Assembly (NCBI GenBank): GCA_963931865.1
Contig: OZ007515.1
Location: 4,823,321-4,887,320 of the forward strand
Direction of reading: 5' to 3'
DNA: 64,000 nucleotides
DNA from: Axinella damicornis
Lineage: Eukaryota; Porifera; Demospongiae; Axinellida; Axinellidae
The notes beneath the pieces were generated by a model. That model did no database searches. It saw nothing but the letters and a program-made list of their open reading frames with translations, and was not told the origin of the DNA. The translations under genes were made by a program, and so were the position numbers. How positions within the stretch are numbered: position 1 is the stretch's first letter; each line of letters starts with the position of its first letter. Positions 14,995 to 28,700 of this stretch are shown here, piece by piece.

Positions 14995-15560
14995 AGGGTA
15001 GGTGTGGGTATTATGAGACAGCACCAATTATGGGTTTCATACTTTACTACAATTTATAGACATTGCCACTTTGCCTGAACATTGTCAAATGTATCCTCTA
15101 CCGTTTGATAGAATGAGTGGTGCAAAGCATTTGGTTTTCATGATTTGGACATTATATAAAATTGTGATGAAATTTTATGGGTAGTTCTGATTGTCCTAAT
15201 AAAAGAATGCACTGCCAGAATACCAACAAGCATGCTTGCATGGAAATGGTTCTAGCAGAATCTTCTATGCTGGTAGGGTGTAGCTACCTAGCCAAATGAT
15301 GATCAGGTATGAAACATACAGCAAAAAAACTGGGGTGTCTCATAATACATACCCTGTCTCATAATTGCCTCATTAACGTGTGTGATAAAAATGCAGCCAA
15401 ACTGCAGTACATCAATAACACTGAAACTTTGCCTACCATGGATTGTTAGTACAATGTATTATCTTGTTAAATCTATACCACAGTACAATCGCATCCTGTT
15501 GACAGCTTGTTGGTTAACTTGAAATGGTTATGTGTCTCATAACCAGGGCGGCTACCCTAC
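14995..15560. mobile_element. Putative inverted-repeat element of about 565 bp
   Basis: Left end TAGGGTAGGTGTGGGTATTA and the complement of the right end, TAGGGTAGCCGCCCTGGTTA, both lead into TATGAGACA. The interior repeats TGTCTCATAAT several times. Target duplication is not clear and no transposase ORF is present, so the class is unresolved. Confidence 0.5.
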
Positions 15561-15829
15561 ATGTGTTCAAAATCATTTTCGCTTTACCGTGAATCGAAGG
15601 GGTATGACAGTATACCATTCCTCACAGCGCTGCATGTCTCCAGTATACTTCATTCTTGCTTTGTGGGAGCGAAAGGACAAAGGACAAAACACTTGAACGT
15701 AATCCCCTCTCTTTCGAGGGGCAACCGCACTCCTGGTAGCCGCGGTTAAGGTTACGGGATACTCGTGCGCGCGCGTGCGAAATGTATTAGGAAATCTATA
15801 CTTAAGCTCGCTAACCAAAACTCTCTGGT

Positions 15830-16020
15830 ACGAAGAGCGTGAGCAACTTGATTCTGGCGGTGGAGGTTCGCTGTCACAATGTGCACTTTTACGTTCAGGT
15901 CAGTACATGATAGCGATCACGGTGGTGTAGTCAGAATCTCTGTAGGCCAATCCTAAGTACTCAAACATTATATATTCAAGTTTACGCGGCACAATTTTTC
16001 CCCTACCAGGAGTGTAATGA
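15830..16020 (-). repeat. Dispersed repeat family A, copy 2 (reverse)
   Basis: Ends (plus strand) with GGCACAATTTTTCCCCTACC followed by AGGAGTGTA, the complement of the family start, preceded by GTAGTCAGAATCTCTGTAGG, the complement of the CCTACAAAGATTCTGAC motif. It is diverged toward its inner end, where the boundary is uncertain. Confidence 0.6.
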
Positions 16021-16057
16021 GCCGTTCACCGCAGCCATATTAAAACATGACTGGCTC

Positions 16058-16534
16058 TAGGCTTGCGGAAATTATGCCCGGAATAATAAAAGAATAATAG
16101 GTAGCTCAAAGAATGAAGAATATTTCCGGAATAATCGGTGAGTTTACCGGGGGAAAACGGATTACCACGCGGCGGAAATGGCTGCTAGCGACTATTCGTC
16201 GGAGAAAGGAGAGTGTAGCCAATCTACCAGCTCTCTACTAGATAGGCTCAAGTGCCCAGAGCCCTCTGAGTTAGCTAGGAAGCGTGAAGTAAAAGCTAAC
16301 CCTCCGGTTCGAGTGAAGAGAAGCCAGCGACGGTCTTTACTAAGTCGCACTCTATCTCCCCGACGCAACGTGTGAAGGAGTTCCCTGACGAAGGTCTCAC
16401 GGTTTGGTTTTTCATTGAGAATAATAGGTGGCTGTCTTGGGAATAATTTTTTTCTAGGAAGAATAATAGGTAAATTTTTTAGGAATAAAAGAATAGGCAA
16501 AATTTGGGGAATAATTTCCGCAAGCCTAGGCCTA
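16058..16534. mobile_element. hAT-like element with 8-bp target duplication
   Basis: Flanked by ACTGGCTC at 16050-16057 and 16535-16542. Ends share TAGGCTTGCGGAAATTAT in inverted orientation, the right end having a few extra bases. The interior holds a degraded transposon-type reading frame (16178-16420) and AGAATAATAGG repeats. An 8-bp duplication supports the hAT group; too short to be autonomous. Confidence 0.7.
16178..16420 (+). pseudogene. Frameshifted fragment of a transposon-encoded protein N-terminus
   Basis: An ATG opens 65 residues (MAASDYSSEKGECSQSTSSL..., then LARKREVKANPP) and stops at 16375; a second frame starting just before continues with LSPTQRVKEFPDEGLTV. The pair reads like one coding segment broken by a single-base shift near 16350. 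From memory, an RKR..NPP...QRVKEFP segment precedes zinc-finger regions in transposon-related invertebrate proteins; I could not check this. It is a relic inside the hAT-like element. Confidence 0.5.
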
Positions 16535-16542
16535 ACTGGCTC

Positions 16543-17402
16543 AAAAAGTCAAAGTGTAATTGAGACCCCGGTGAAGGGAGGCATACATGCCACATACATA
16601 ACAAAAATACACAAAAACAAAGTCAAGGTGTTCACTGCTGGGACTTCATTGAAATTGCAGCCTCGCTTTGCAGGGTTCCCAGTGTCGGCAGCAGGCACCG
16701 AAGGGGCTACCCTCCCATCCATGACAAGTATAGACAACTGGCACTCGCCATGTGAGCCCACCTAGCACTGGAAAGAGTCCGGCAAACTTCAGCCTGTCGG
16801 CATCCCGCACCAAAAGGGCTACCCATCCCACCATGATCGGAAGAGTACACGCAACACTCTGGGGAGTACACACACCTCAGAGCAGGTATCCAGCAGACCA
16901 TGTGCACGTGACTAGCAGGCTTGAGTTTTTCGGTTGAGACTTGGCAGCAGCTCACTCAGCCACCAACAGACGACACCTCCAGTAAACTGGATCCAAGGAG
17001 ATACACCTCTTCGTATGCAACACAGACGGTCGTGGACTAGAAGTTCATGAGCTGGAAGCGGTGAAAACGTGACACTCTCAGAAACTGACAGCAACCAAGA
17101 GTTGCCAATTAGCCACTTCGACAGAGGGCTAAGAACTTTACACGCCTCATTTACTACAGACAGACATGGCCGTAGAGCAGACTGAGGTGTCCTTGTCATT
17201 TTCTTGCTACTGCTTGCTCTCCTCGCGTCTAGGCCTAGGCCGTTCAGGGACAAGTTGTCCCTTCGTCTCCCCTTCGTCCTCACCTCAACCAGTTGAGGCG
17301 CGCGCCATTGAGCCGCGTATGCGGCGCCTCGCCCCTACTTGAGCTGGCCCGCGCCGCAAGACTAATTAGTGTCGTAGGTGATAATATAGGGATTCCCTTC
17401 GG
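16543..17402. other. Upstream region of the lipid transfer gene
   Basis: Contains a diverged direct duplication around GGGCTACCC (about 16705 and 16818) and becomes CpG-rich between 17200 and 17350 (GGCGCGCGCCATTGAGCCGC). Open frames on both strands look like chance ORFs: none has splice signals or family resemblance. Probably distal promoter sequence. Confidence 0.5.
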
Positions 17403-17411
17403 TATAAAAAG
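17403..17411 (+). promoter_or_regulatory. TATA box of the lipid transfer gene
   Basis: TATAAAAAG 47 bases before the start codon at 17450. Transcription would begin at about 17430-17435, leaving a very short 5' untranslated region. A strong TATA box suggests regulated, high-level expression, as for yolk or lipid-carrier genes. Confidence 0.7.
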
Positions 17412-17449
17412 AGCAGCTATACTAGCGCGTCAACCACAATCAGTCTGCC

Positions 17450-20400
17450 ATGACGTTCATAGTTCTGGTAGCGTTGTTGGCTGCATGTACCGCGGGAAGC
17501 GCAGCTCAGGGCGCATCCAGCAGTCTTGCCTACCAAGCGTCTGAATCCTGCCAGGTCATGAGGTCTAGCTACTTGTGTCAAAATTGTACTGTTGGTAAAG
17601 TTTATTTAATAATTTCCATCATATAGGCGAATCAAGTCTGCACCTACAAGTATTCAGCAGAACAACAGCACTTTGGAGGAAATCGGCAGCAAAATATCGG
17701 CGTCACAGCAGTGATCGAAGTTTCCTGCAATTCGGGTAATTTTTGTCTAGGTCGCCTGCATATATCTTAGCGCAATATTCCTATAATAATTATTTTAGTG
17801 ACCATGAGTTCCTATTCTGCAGTTGGTACATACAATGACACCCGTGCAACCGAGTACTGCATGAAGATCAAAGATACAACCCTTGCTGGTGCCATGTTCG
17901 GGGAAAGCGAACAAAAAAGGTGACCATTGTTGCTTTAAAGTGTCCTTATACCTGTAGCTACTGCTGCATAGTTGTGCTATATTTACGCTGCATGTAAAAA
18001 GCCCGTTCTCTCAACTAACTTGGAGAACTATCCGCCAGTTCTAATTTTTGCATGACAGGTCCCTCAGTTACTGCCCCCCTCATTCGCTCGCCTACGTGAG
18101 CAATCCTGCGCGCGCTGCGGGCATGCAGCTGATATGTTAAGTTAAAAGGACTGTGAGAAGCTGGAGAAAGCAGAGCAACGGAGAGCAGCTAGATGGATAG
18201 GAGCACGCTGAGATCCAATGATGAACAGGTGGTCCAGATCCGCCTATGATGAGCTCCGAGTCCTGGCCCACGCTCGAACGGAGAAGACGATTAATTTTAT
18301 CCTGCTGCTCCCCGATTGCGTCCGCTCCAGCTTCTGCTCTCCGATTGCTTCTGTTTCAGCTGCTCCTGATCCGGGCCCCGATTGCGTCCGCTTCAGCTGC
18401 TGCTCCCCGATTGTGTCCACTTCATCTGCTGTTCCCCGATTGCGTCCCCATCCGTTCTGGAAAGTTCACAGCCCAAGTTATCGACCGTTCGAGTTCAGAG
18501 GGTGTAAAGTACGAAAGTCGCGTGCAAGCCAATAGTCTTGACCCGCCCCCTGAAACCCGTTAGTCAAGCACGGTACATAACAACCAATTGGCATAATATG
18601 CTATGCAGGTTTGGATCTTTAATACTCACTCCATGTCCTCAGGGATCAGGAGAGGTATGTGAACAGGCTATTGGCCAGTTGGTTCTGCTTTGTGCAGACA
18701 GTGGAGGGCAAAATCGCTGCAGTTTCCTATGACAATACTGACAACCTACAAGCTGTCAATCTACAAGCCGTCAATTTTAAGAAGGCCATTGCAGCTGCAT
18801 TCCAGGCCAACTTCAAGGGAACAGAGGAGGAAGAGGAGATTGACCCTCAGTCCACACACATTTCCCACTACAGGTGAGGTACGATTAAATGATCAGAGAG
18901 TGTACATGGGCTAGCACTCATTAGGCCCCAATTGGTTGATTCTTAGTTTCTCATCAGGTGCTTTCCCTACACACAGTGCGGGCGGGCGGGTATTACCATT
19001 ATGCCATTAAGAGAGCCAAAGTGTAAACACCTACTTAAAGCACTTGACATGTTGCCTTAGGGCGTCTCTAGGTACACTAACATGCACGTAGACAATGTAA
19101 ACATGGCAGAAAAGAATGATAGAGTGTCTGAAGTGAGCCAATACAAAACATGAAACAACCCAGCATGATACAGGGTGTCAGAAGTGAGCCAAAAGAAAAC
19201 ATGAAAAATCACTGCTTTGATATTGGGCACTTGCTGGTTTTAAAAGATGCGCAAATGGGGAAAAAATTGTCTTGAGTTTCTAGTTCATCCTCACTGAAGC
19301 AATAGATGCATATGGGGTCATACCCCATGGAATAGTAGAGTTTCTCGACCGGGTCCTCGCAGCTGAGGTCTCTGAAATGTACGTGACTAAGTTCATCTGG
19401 TAGATCCAAATCCGATGTGCTTGCTCCACAGCTGAAGTCAAAGGTATGTAACATTTTCTCCAGCTCACGTCTCCAATGTGCACTCAGCTTCTTCTTCGCA
19501 TACACTAACCTCCACATTCCGCACTCCTCACACTGAATCAGGAGGTTGGTATTCTTCACATGCTGTATGCTCGCAACAAATGGGAGGCTCTTGTGCTTCT
19601 TGCTACGTTTGAGCAAAGAAGGTCGATGTTCTTCACTTGACATACGTTGTTGGCTTGCAAGCATGATCTGAAATGCATTTTGAGGTGGACACGGGCGAGA
19701 CGGGTCTTTATTTGATGACGACACAATGAACTTTACAAACGCACCGAACATACTGACAACTGGACTCATACACAAATTGACATCAGCTTCAGCTTCATCG
19801 AGTGAGTCTTTTCCCTTCCCAACATACACTTTCTGCAACTCACATGTACGCCTGTCTAGAAGTGGCAGCAGCCTCTCCTGGAAGAATTGTGAGAGCGTGA
19901 TGTCAGGAACGTCGCTGTTCAGTATTCGCCACTGCAAGATCGTTAGTTTGGTGGATGTACAGTAGACGGAGGTGTTCACTAGGGACATACTGGCGGTTCG
20001 TTCGCTGTATCCTCCTCCAAAGTCAAAGAATTTGTCGAAAAAGGGTCTCTGGGCGCAGACAGATCATAGATAAAACCGGAGTTTCGAGGTTCTTCCTCGT
20101 TTTTTACACCACGTGGCTTGTGCGATTGCGCAATTGGGTGCGTTTATTCGAAATAATGGCGTAAAATTGTATTGCTGAGAATCGACGCGGGCGGCTGATG
20201 AGAAACTAAGAATCAACCAATTGGGGCCTTAGGGATGGCTGTGCATGGCCCAATTCAGGTTGTAGCTGTTGTGTGCATGCATGCATGATCTGGCCAAATA
20301 AGCATGGATATTGATCAAGGCTGCAGAATGCAGATCAGGTTCTGCTATAGCAATGCCACAAATTACCTTCTTGTCACAGAAGCTTGTGACAGTGCACCTC

Positions 20401-22679
20401 CAGCACCAAGTCAAGCTGCTGACACTCTTCATACTAATCAGTTAACTCTTCATAGCATCCAATAAATGCATGCAATTAGCGTCCTTTCATACTATGGTTT
20501 CTCACTTCTCGGTGAAGACAGACTTGGACTAGCACTATTCCTGGAGACTTGTTAGTAATCCCCTTCTGTATTAGCTACTACAGAATTAAGCGTCTGAGCT
20601 GGCAGCTGTTATGGGCAGATAAGAAAGGAGTCCGCCATTGTAAGTCGGTTGAATGGTAAAAGCTATCTCACCTTCAGTTTTGCAATAACGTTCCTGCTTT
20701 GACTTACCGTGGCTCTCCCCTCTCCAGCAATAAAGTAAGTAGCGATTGTCTTCGGCATAATTATGGCAAGACAACAGGAGAATTTTTTTCAGGTAGTTGA
20801 ATGGTGTGATAACTAGACGGGTAGCTCAGTGAATGGCTCCACCCAGTGCATCGCCCCTTCCTGCCTTGGTAAACAATGAGAGTAATCATTACTTCTAACA
20901 GCCAGGGGCACTCTTTCGGGTTTTATGGGCATTGGGTGTGGAACCGCTGTGCAAATAATCGAACGCAAGTGGCAGGCTACCGTAGCAGAGGGACTTTCCA
21001 CTGCCATACGGCGTAGTCTAGAAACGAAGCTTCCAGCTCCTCGGGATTCGCTGCGGGGTATCCAAGCTTGGTGAATGTCTCTTCAATCGCTGTCTCTATC
21101 TCTCTGTCACTCCAATTTGCAATATGCACGTGTTTGCGTGAAAAGATATGTAGTCAAACAGCAATCAGATTCATCCCACCGAAATTCCGCGGAGTTCACA
21201 AATGTTTTATGTATGCAAGTGCACCAGACCCTACTTCCGCGTGCGAGCTAGGGTCTGGTACCGAGACTATGTGTTATTTAACTTCATGTTTTCAATGCCT
21301 TAGGTACATTCCAACCAATGAAGATGGAACTCAGAAAATGCATCGCTCTGTCACAAGTGATGACGTTGAAGAATATCCAGGAGAGAACCAAGCACAAGAT
21401 ATCCATCTTACCAAAGATGAGGACATTGAATATAGATCTGGCATCCTCTACTCTTCCTCTGGAACGACTTTTGTACAGGTTTTAACCCTCCCACAAGGAA
21501 AACAACAGCAGCTGGCAGATGGAGAGGAACCACTCAGCAATCCAAACACATTTTCAGCGAATGGTTCGTACACACTGGACAGGATGAGATGCTACACCCT
21601 CTCAAGGAGTGCAGCAGCTCCCAAAAATAGGAGAAATGTGAACAATCTGGTGGAAACATCACTTAGAGCTACTATTGACAAGCGTAAGTAGACATTATAG
21701 CTCATTATACACTCCGGCCTGGTAGGGGAAAAAGTGTGCCAAGTAATGTAAATCATGTGCATAACCTTTGACTACTTAGGAATGGCGTACAAAGATTCTG
21801 ACTACACTGTCGTGGTCTCTATCATGCACTGTCCCAACCATTGGTGCTGAAACTCACCTTGATGGTGGAGATACAAGTGCTTTTGTCTCAAAGTCGGCCG
21901 CCATTGCTCGAGCGCTCTCTTCGACTTTCATCGCCAGTACAGCTCTCATGAAATGCCCACGAAGATTCTGACCACACGGTCTTGTTCACTGATATATATA
22001 GCTATGCATGCATGAGGGGCTAGACTACAATAGCTACCCTGGGCAAGCTTCGCATCAACACTAAGGGTATAACTTCATAACACAATGACTTGCCAAACCC
22101 AGTGGGTAGCCTGCAACTAGCTATAATGTGGTCATTAGGAAGTCGTGTACCCATTCACATGCCATGGTACTCATTCACATGCCATGTTAGTGGGTAGTCT
22201 GGAACTTCAATGACTAGCTATAATGTGGTCATTAGGAAGTCATGTACTCATTCACATGCCAGGTAAATGTGGTCAAGGGTGCTGCCCTGAGATGTAATTA
22301 AGTCATGAACATGTTCCAAGAAGCTGAGGTGCAATACCGTATAGTTATCATGCACTCATATACATTGCAGGATCCATTGACCTCCAGCATATGGAAGATC
22401 TACGGCAGCAACTGCCATCACCCTCACAGGTTCTAAGGAAACTGCACCAGGAGCCAGAGAACATAGAACTTGGTGAGTGGTGAATTGTTTTTTGGCTGAA
22501 CACATACACAACTTGCCCTTTCATACACCTGCAGCCAGCAAGTTGCAGCAGCTGTTAAATCTTGAAGCTCGCCATGGACCATTGCCTGGGACCTCTCCAG
22601 CACTGAAGGAAGTCCTCAACTACCTGGAAAATGTACGTTCTTCAGAAGCAAAGTCTGTCATCAATATATTAAGATTTTA

Positions 22680-22718
<39 letters not shown>

Positions 22719-25700
22719 TGACGGAAGTGGGATGTTCGTGGGGCGGGACTAGACTAGTGGCGCACGACCTTCGTACTGAACCTCAAACTCCGCGGAGAAC
22801 GTTCGAGAACATTATAGGCATGGGCTGGAATTTTCCAGAACAGGTGAGGCTACAAGTGTTAAGCGGATGCAATCGGGGAGCAGCAGTCGAAGCGGACACA
22901 ATCGGGGAGCAGCAGCCGAAGCACACGCAATCGGGGAGCTGTTGAAATCGGGGAAGAGCAGCCGAAGCGGACGCAAGCTAGCGGTGAGCAGCAGCTGAAG
23001 TGGACAGAAAGGGGGAACAGCAGTCACGAAGCGGATCAATGCAACCGGGGAGCAGCAGCTTGAAGCGGACGCAATCGGGGAGCAGCAGCTCTGCACAGAG
23101 AGCTGTCCGGCGCCGGATTACTCACGTAGGTGAACAAGGGGGAAGTAGCTGAGCGAGCGAAGCGAGCGAAACTACTTGTAATCCTTAATATGCCTGTTAG
23201 CTATACCATGCCAGAATTTAAAGAGTGCACTCTGCAAAGTAAGCGCCAGCCTCATAGCAGGCTCAGCTGAAAATCAATTACTATACACATTGAGAAGTTA
23301 TCAGTCATAGGTTATCAGTTATAGTGATGTACTCCTGACCATATGAGTTGAGTGGCTTTTAACCTTGTGCCCCTATAAAATCTTACTTGTGACCATATGA
23401 ATTTTAAACTTGTGACCCAATAAATATTTACTAATAAGTACTTGTGACTATGAAAGCTTATTGGCTTTTATACTTGTGACCCTATTAAAACTTACTAATA
23501 AGTACTTGTGACTATGAAAGCTTATTGGCTTTTATACTTGTGACCCTATAAAAACTTACTAATAAGTACTTGTGACTATGAAAGCTTATTGGCTTTTATA
23601 CTTGTGACCCTATAAATACTTACTAATAAGTACTTGTGACTATGAAAGCTTATTGGCTTTTATACTTGTGACCCTATAAAAACTTACTAATAAGTACTTG
23701 TGACTATGAAAGCTTATTGGCTTTTATACTTGTGACCCTATAAAAACTTACTAATAAGTACTTGTGACTATGAAAGCTTATTGGCTTGGTTGCGTGTAAA
23801 ACGCGGAACGTGGAATGGAATGGAACGTGGAATGGAACGTGGAATGGAACGTGGAATGGAACGTGGAACGGATGTAAAATGTCCTAATAAGCCTAATAAG
23901 CGTGTTAATTAAGGTGGGCGTTAATTGGGGCTGGCGCGAGCAAGCCTGCGCATGCAGTATAGTCGGCATAGACGGCGAGTCAAGGGAGATGGTGGCTGAT
24001 GACAATCGTCGCGCGAGTGACAACCTGGCCGGCTACGCGAGACTACCTGTCACTACAGGTTGTTATGCCCTGGGCCTGGATGGAGAATGTCATGAATGTT
24101 AACATGCAGTTGACCGATCAGCGAAGTGAAGCAGGGCTATTGTCTTCTGACGAATATTAAAGCGCGAGCAGGATCACTAGTGTAAGCTGTATGAACGTGT
24201 ACTGTGCTAGTGCTATAGACCTAGCTGTGCTGCTATGCTGGCCCGAAGACCGTAATTATAGCCCTGCTTCACTCGGATGGCATAGTCATGTCAGGCTAAC
24301 ATCTTGCTGTCTACTGTGAACTTCTCACATCCAGGGCATATAACCTGCCGGTAGTCTCGCGTGGCCAAGCGCCTAGACTGAGCTCTCTCTCGCGATATGA
24401 TTGTCACCATGACTCGACTGTGCGAGACTTCACTCGCGCCAGCTCCAATTAACGCCCACCTTAATTAATACGCTTATTGGACTCATTACGACATTTTACA
24501 TCCGTTCCACGTTCCATTCCATGTTCCATTCCACGTTCCATTCCATTCCACGTTCCGCGTTTTACATGCAACCTATTGGCTTTTATACTTGTGACCCTAT
24601 AAAAACTTACTAATAAGTACTTGTGACTATGAAAGCTTATTGGCTTTTATACTGTGACCCTATAAAAACTTACTAATAAGTACTTGTGACTATGAAAGCT
24701 TATTGGCTTTTAATCTTGTGACCTGTGACCCAATAAAAAATTAATAATAAGTACATGTGACCATATGAAAGCTTACACTTTGTGCTTACTGGTGGGTAAG
24801 TAGATGAACTTGTTATTGATAAGAGATAGATCATGACTAATGCTGTACTTGTGACCCTATACCTTACTGAAAACCCTTGCCTTACTACTAGACCAATGCA
24901 GGACATTGTTGGTTGAGCCTGAGCGAGTGCATGTGCTGAGACTGGAGCAGTTTATAACCATCATCAGAATGTGATTGAGCATAGCACAACTACAAAAACA
25001 TAGGCGTCAACCCTCAAAGTAAAGAGCTGCTAAAAAAGTGAGACGTTGGTCAGAAAGTGGGACATTTGGATCATTTACGAGTAAAGTGCTAGTAATTACT
25101 ATGTATTTTGGTGATACTGAAGATACTAAAAAGAGTGGGACCTTGCTTCTTAAAGGTGGGACATGGCTCAGAACAAGGTAAGAAAGAGGGACTGTCCCCC
25201 CAATTGAAGAAGTCACTCTATGTGATCGAGTGGCATACAGAAACTGTGAGTCAGGCCAAATATCTCAAATGATCGACAGCTTCGACAGAAATCTTTGTTG
25301 CTAGCAGTATAGCCCCTATGCCTCTAGTCACTGAATAGGTAGGTCCATGAGTGATCCCCATCTTTGTTTTCACAATCGAGAAGGTAGACTGTTCACAGTA
25401 CATGTTTGAACTCATTTGTGAATCGTTTTGAATTAAAACATGAAAAACATGATAAAATGATTTACGACACAACATGTGATATAATATTTGTATATAGGAA
25501 AACTTCACAGCAAACTCAACTCCATGTGAAGCTCACTCAGGCTCGTCCCTCATCCATGTATGCAGTTCGAGAATCTAATATCATGACAGTACTATTGACC
25601 CTAGCTTTTATCTGAGCTCTCATCTCATTATCAATACATTGAAAGTTGTCAGGGTATCTGTAAAAGCTGGACTCTGGACTCATGTCACTATACTTCAATT

Positions 25701-28700
25701 TTCTCTACCTTCAATTTCCTCTACCTTCAATTTCCTCTACCTTCCATTTCACTCATTCATGCCTAGTCATCAGTCTGGTTCAACACCAGAAGACCGCAAA
25801 TCCCAAATTACCTTGGGGGAGCATGCCCACAGACCCCGCTACCACTACTTTGTGTTCTTTAACATAGTTGATAATGCTTAGGAATGTTGCAGGGTTTCGG
25901 CAGGCCACTCTAGTTCTATTAGCTGTGAGGACAGGACGAGATTCTCAGACCTGAGGATCGGGGGATGAGCGTGCAGTGCCTTCAGGGCTTGCCGAGCTAG
26001 AGCAGTCATCATCTTTATACCACAGCCACTGTACACACTGTAGGCAATAATGCTTCCGAGGCTAGGGTACGAGCCTGCAGGCCCTTCAGGGCTTGCCGAG
26101 CTAGAGCAGTCATCATCTTTATACCACAGCCACTGTACACACTGTAGGCAATAAAATACTATGCTTCCGAGGCTAGGGTACGAGCCTGCAGGCCCTTCAG
26201 GGCTTGTAGAGCTAGCTAGAGCAGCAAGCAGCTACATGTGGAGTCGAACAGTGAGTGTGCATAGTTGACATCTTTATATCTCAGCTCCACACTTAAACTA
26301 ATACATAAGTTATCACTTACAAGCACATGGCTAGGCCAGGCCACCTGTATGCGTACAGTGTGAGGCATGATGTGATCAATCAAGCAGTTACTTGTTGGGA
26401 AGTAGTTCCATGATTCAAACTGATTACCCAGAGTTACCTTACATATGAGTACAGATGTCATTCAATGCCAACATCGCATTGCTATCTACAGTCATATTAA
26501 CAAGATTGCTGTAAGAACTCTGTTGTATTCTTTGCCAGGTCAACCAATCACAGGGTGGGGATGTACAGATAAGGCAGACCATCTACTCCCTGCTTGCCCA
26601 GGAAGGGTCACTGAAGTCTCAGATGGTAATTAAATCATAATTGTCTAGAGCACAGTGTATATGTCTGCACAAGAGCTTATGAGGAAAGGAGCGTTGATCT
26701 CAATTTTAACAAAATGAAACCATGCTGCACTCTAGCTGTTTCTTACTGTTGTAGGCACTACTTTATTCACTGCTACATGGAAGTGATGATGAAAAAGACA
26801 GCATCATCACACACATCGCATTTACTAACAATGCACACTTGGACTTTGTCACAAAACTTGAAGGCCTGCTAAGCAAGAAGACAGCTACCACTGATTCCCT
26901 CCTCCTTGCTTATGGTGCGTTAGCTGCAACTGCCTCTAGTAGTGTGCAACAACGGATCTTTCTCTTCCTCAAGAGGAGACTAGTACAAGAAATGGGATTG
27001 AATGATACAGCAAGCACTGTTCACCTACTGCATGCTCTTGGAAATACAGGCTCTAAACTCTCTGTCAATCTGTTCTTGGACTACCTCATGCACAGTGATT
27101 CTTCAGAAATTCAGCTTGCTTCTGTAGGTGCAATGAGAAAGCTTACTGCTCACAAGACTGTTCAGGATGTCCTGATCACCATCCTTGAATCACATCCGCC
27201 AGAGCATCTCATTGAAGCAATTGCAAAAACACTAATCACAGGACAGGAACACTCCCAGGTTATGGGAATGCACATTAGTGAGAATACTCACCTTCTCAAT
27301 GCCTTGGTGGCCTCAGCCTTGGAGTTCAGTAACAATACTCACCTGCATCAACTTGTCCACTCCTATCTGCAAATTGTGAATACTGCTGAATCTCGCAGGC
27401 TTCAGGCATCATTTGGACAATCAGCCTTGAAACGAACCAAGCGACAGTCTAGTCAGTGGGATCAATCTAGTTCTTTGTACAACTGTGTTTCTTCACATTC
27501 GTCCAGGCAAAGAGATGTTTCCACCTATCTTGTTAATAGAGCATACTTATGGGGAAGAACACTTGGTCCATCAGACATAAACATCCAAGTAGTTGCTGGG
27601 ATCTTCGGAGGAGTAGAAAGTGCGGACATTGACAATGTGAAAGTGTTTGGAAAGGCAGTCGCAAAGGGCAATCTGTTTGGCCGTAGTGCAACCATAGCAG
27701 AAGCCTCAGCTGAAGCTCTGTTCCAAAACAACACATTACGTATAAAGCTTTACGTTGAAATCATCGGAAATGTCCTCCTAGACAGGGACAACCCAAATTT
27801 CTCTTCATGCTGTCTGAGAGAGACCATTCCACTACACAGTTCTCAATATCGTATCATTGGTTTTACCAGAAGTGTGTACATCTATGTTACGTCGATAGAT
27901 TTTTTTGCCGAACTGAATGCCTATCTGGATGTTGACCTCCATGGGGAGGTATGTGTAAGTGGTGCCAGTGCTGACGTTTATAATCCATTCCATGGCAGAA
28001 TTTCTTTGGTGCCCACTGTGCGTGTCGTCCCTTCAGGAGGAGCCTCCATAACATTTCTGGTACGGAAATAGCCATAAGTATGAGTTCATACCTCACAGCT
28101 GTAAAGGTATACCTAACTTCATCTGGAATTCTGCTATGTCTAGCATTGATACTTACCCAACGCACTTTTGATTTTGTTGTTCTGATGCAGTCGGCGACCC
28201 GAGTGGGGATTAGTGTTGCTGGAGTACTGAACTATAAACTTGAGCCAGTTGCTTCAGCTCACACTTGCGCTGACATTACCTCCTGTGGCCCAACATTCCA
28301 GACCTGCGTGGAAGTTTATAACTCCCGACCTAATACCTATGTTGAGATATATGCCTGGTACCAGACACGAAGTGTGAAGTGGTGCAGGGGCAGACTCCCA
28401 TGGGGTGGATCATTTGTAAGTGGAATCTGTATAGTAGTGTATCTTCTTGTGTGTGTGTACGTATGTCACGCTTCTGAGCATGCACAGTAGTATCTGTCCT
28501 GTTTGTCACCGTATCTGTAAACTTGAGTTCCATTGTGTGAGCATCTGCTTGCAATTTCGGCTGCATATTTGTGAGCTGAAGGAGGCAGGGTACATGTAGG
28601 GCTGGTTGATAAGAAGGGGGGGGGGGGGGGGGGGGAGGGGGGGAGGTGTTGGATGTTTCCGTCACTAGATACAAGGGTCTCTATAGTGGATAAGCAACGC

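Noticed and set aside
16912..17283. 123-residue minus-strand ORF upstream of the lipid transfer gene
   Set aside because: No family resemblance, no splice signals, and it lies in CpG-rich promoter-type sequence where long chance ORFs are common.
27525..27736. Minus-strand ORFs opposite exon 9 of the lipid transfer gene
   Set aside because: Shadow frames of a well-supported coding exon.
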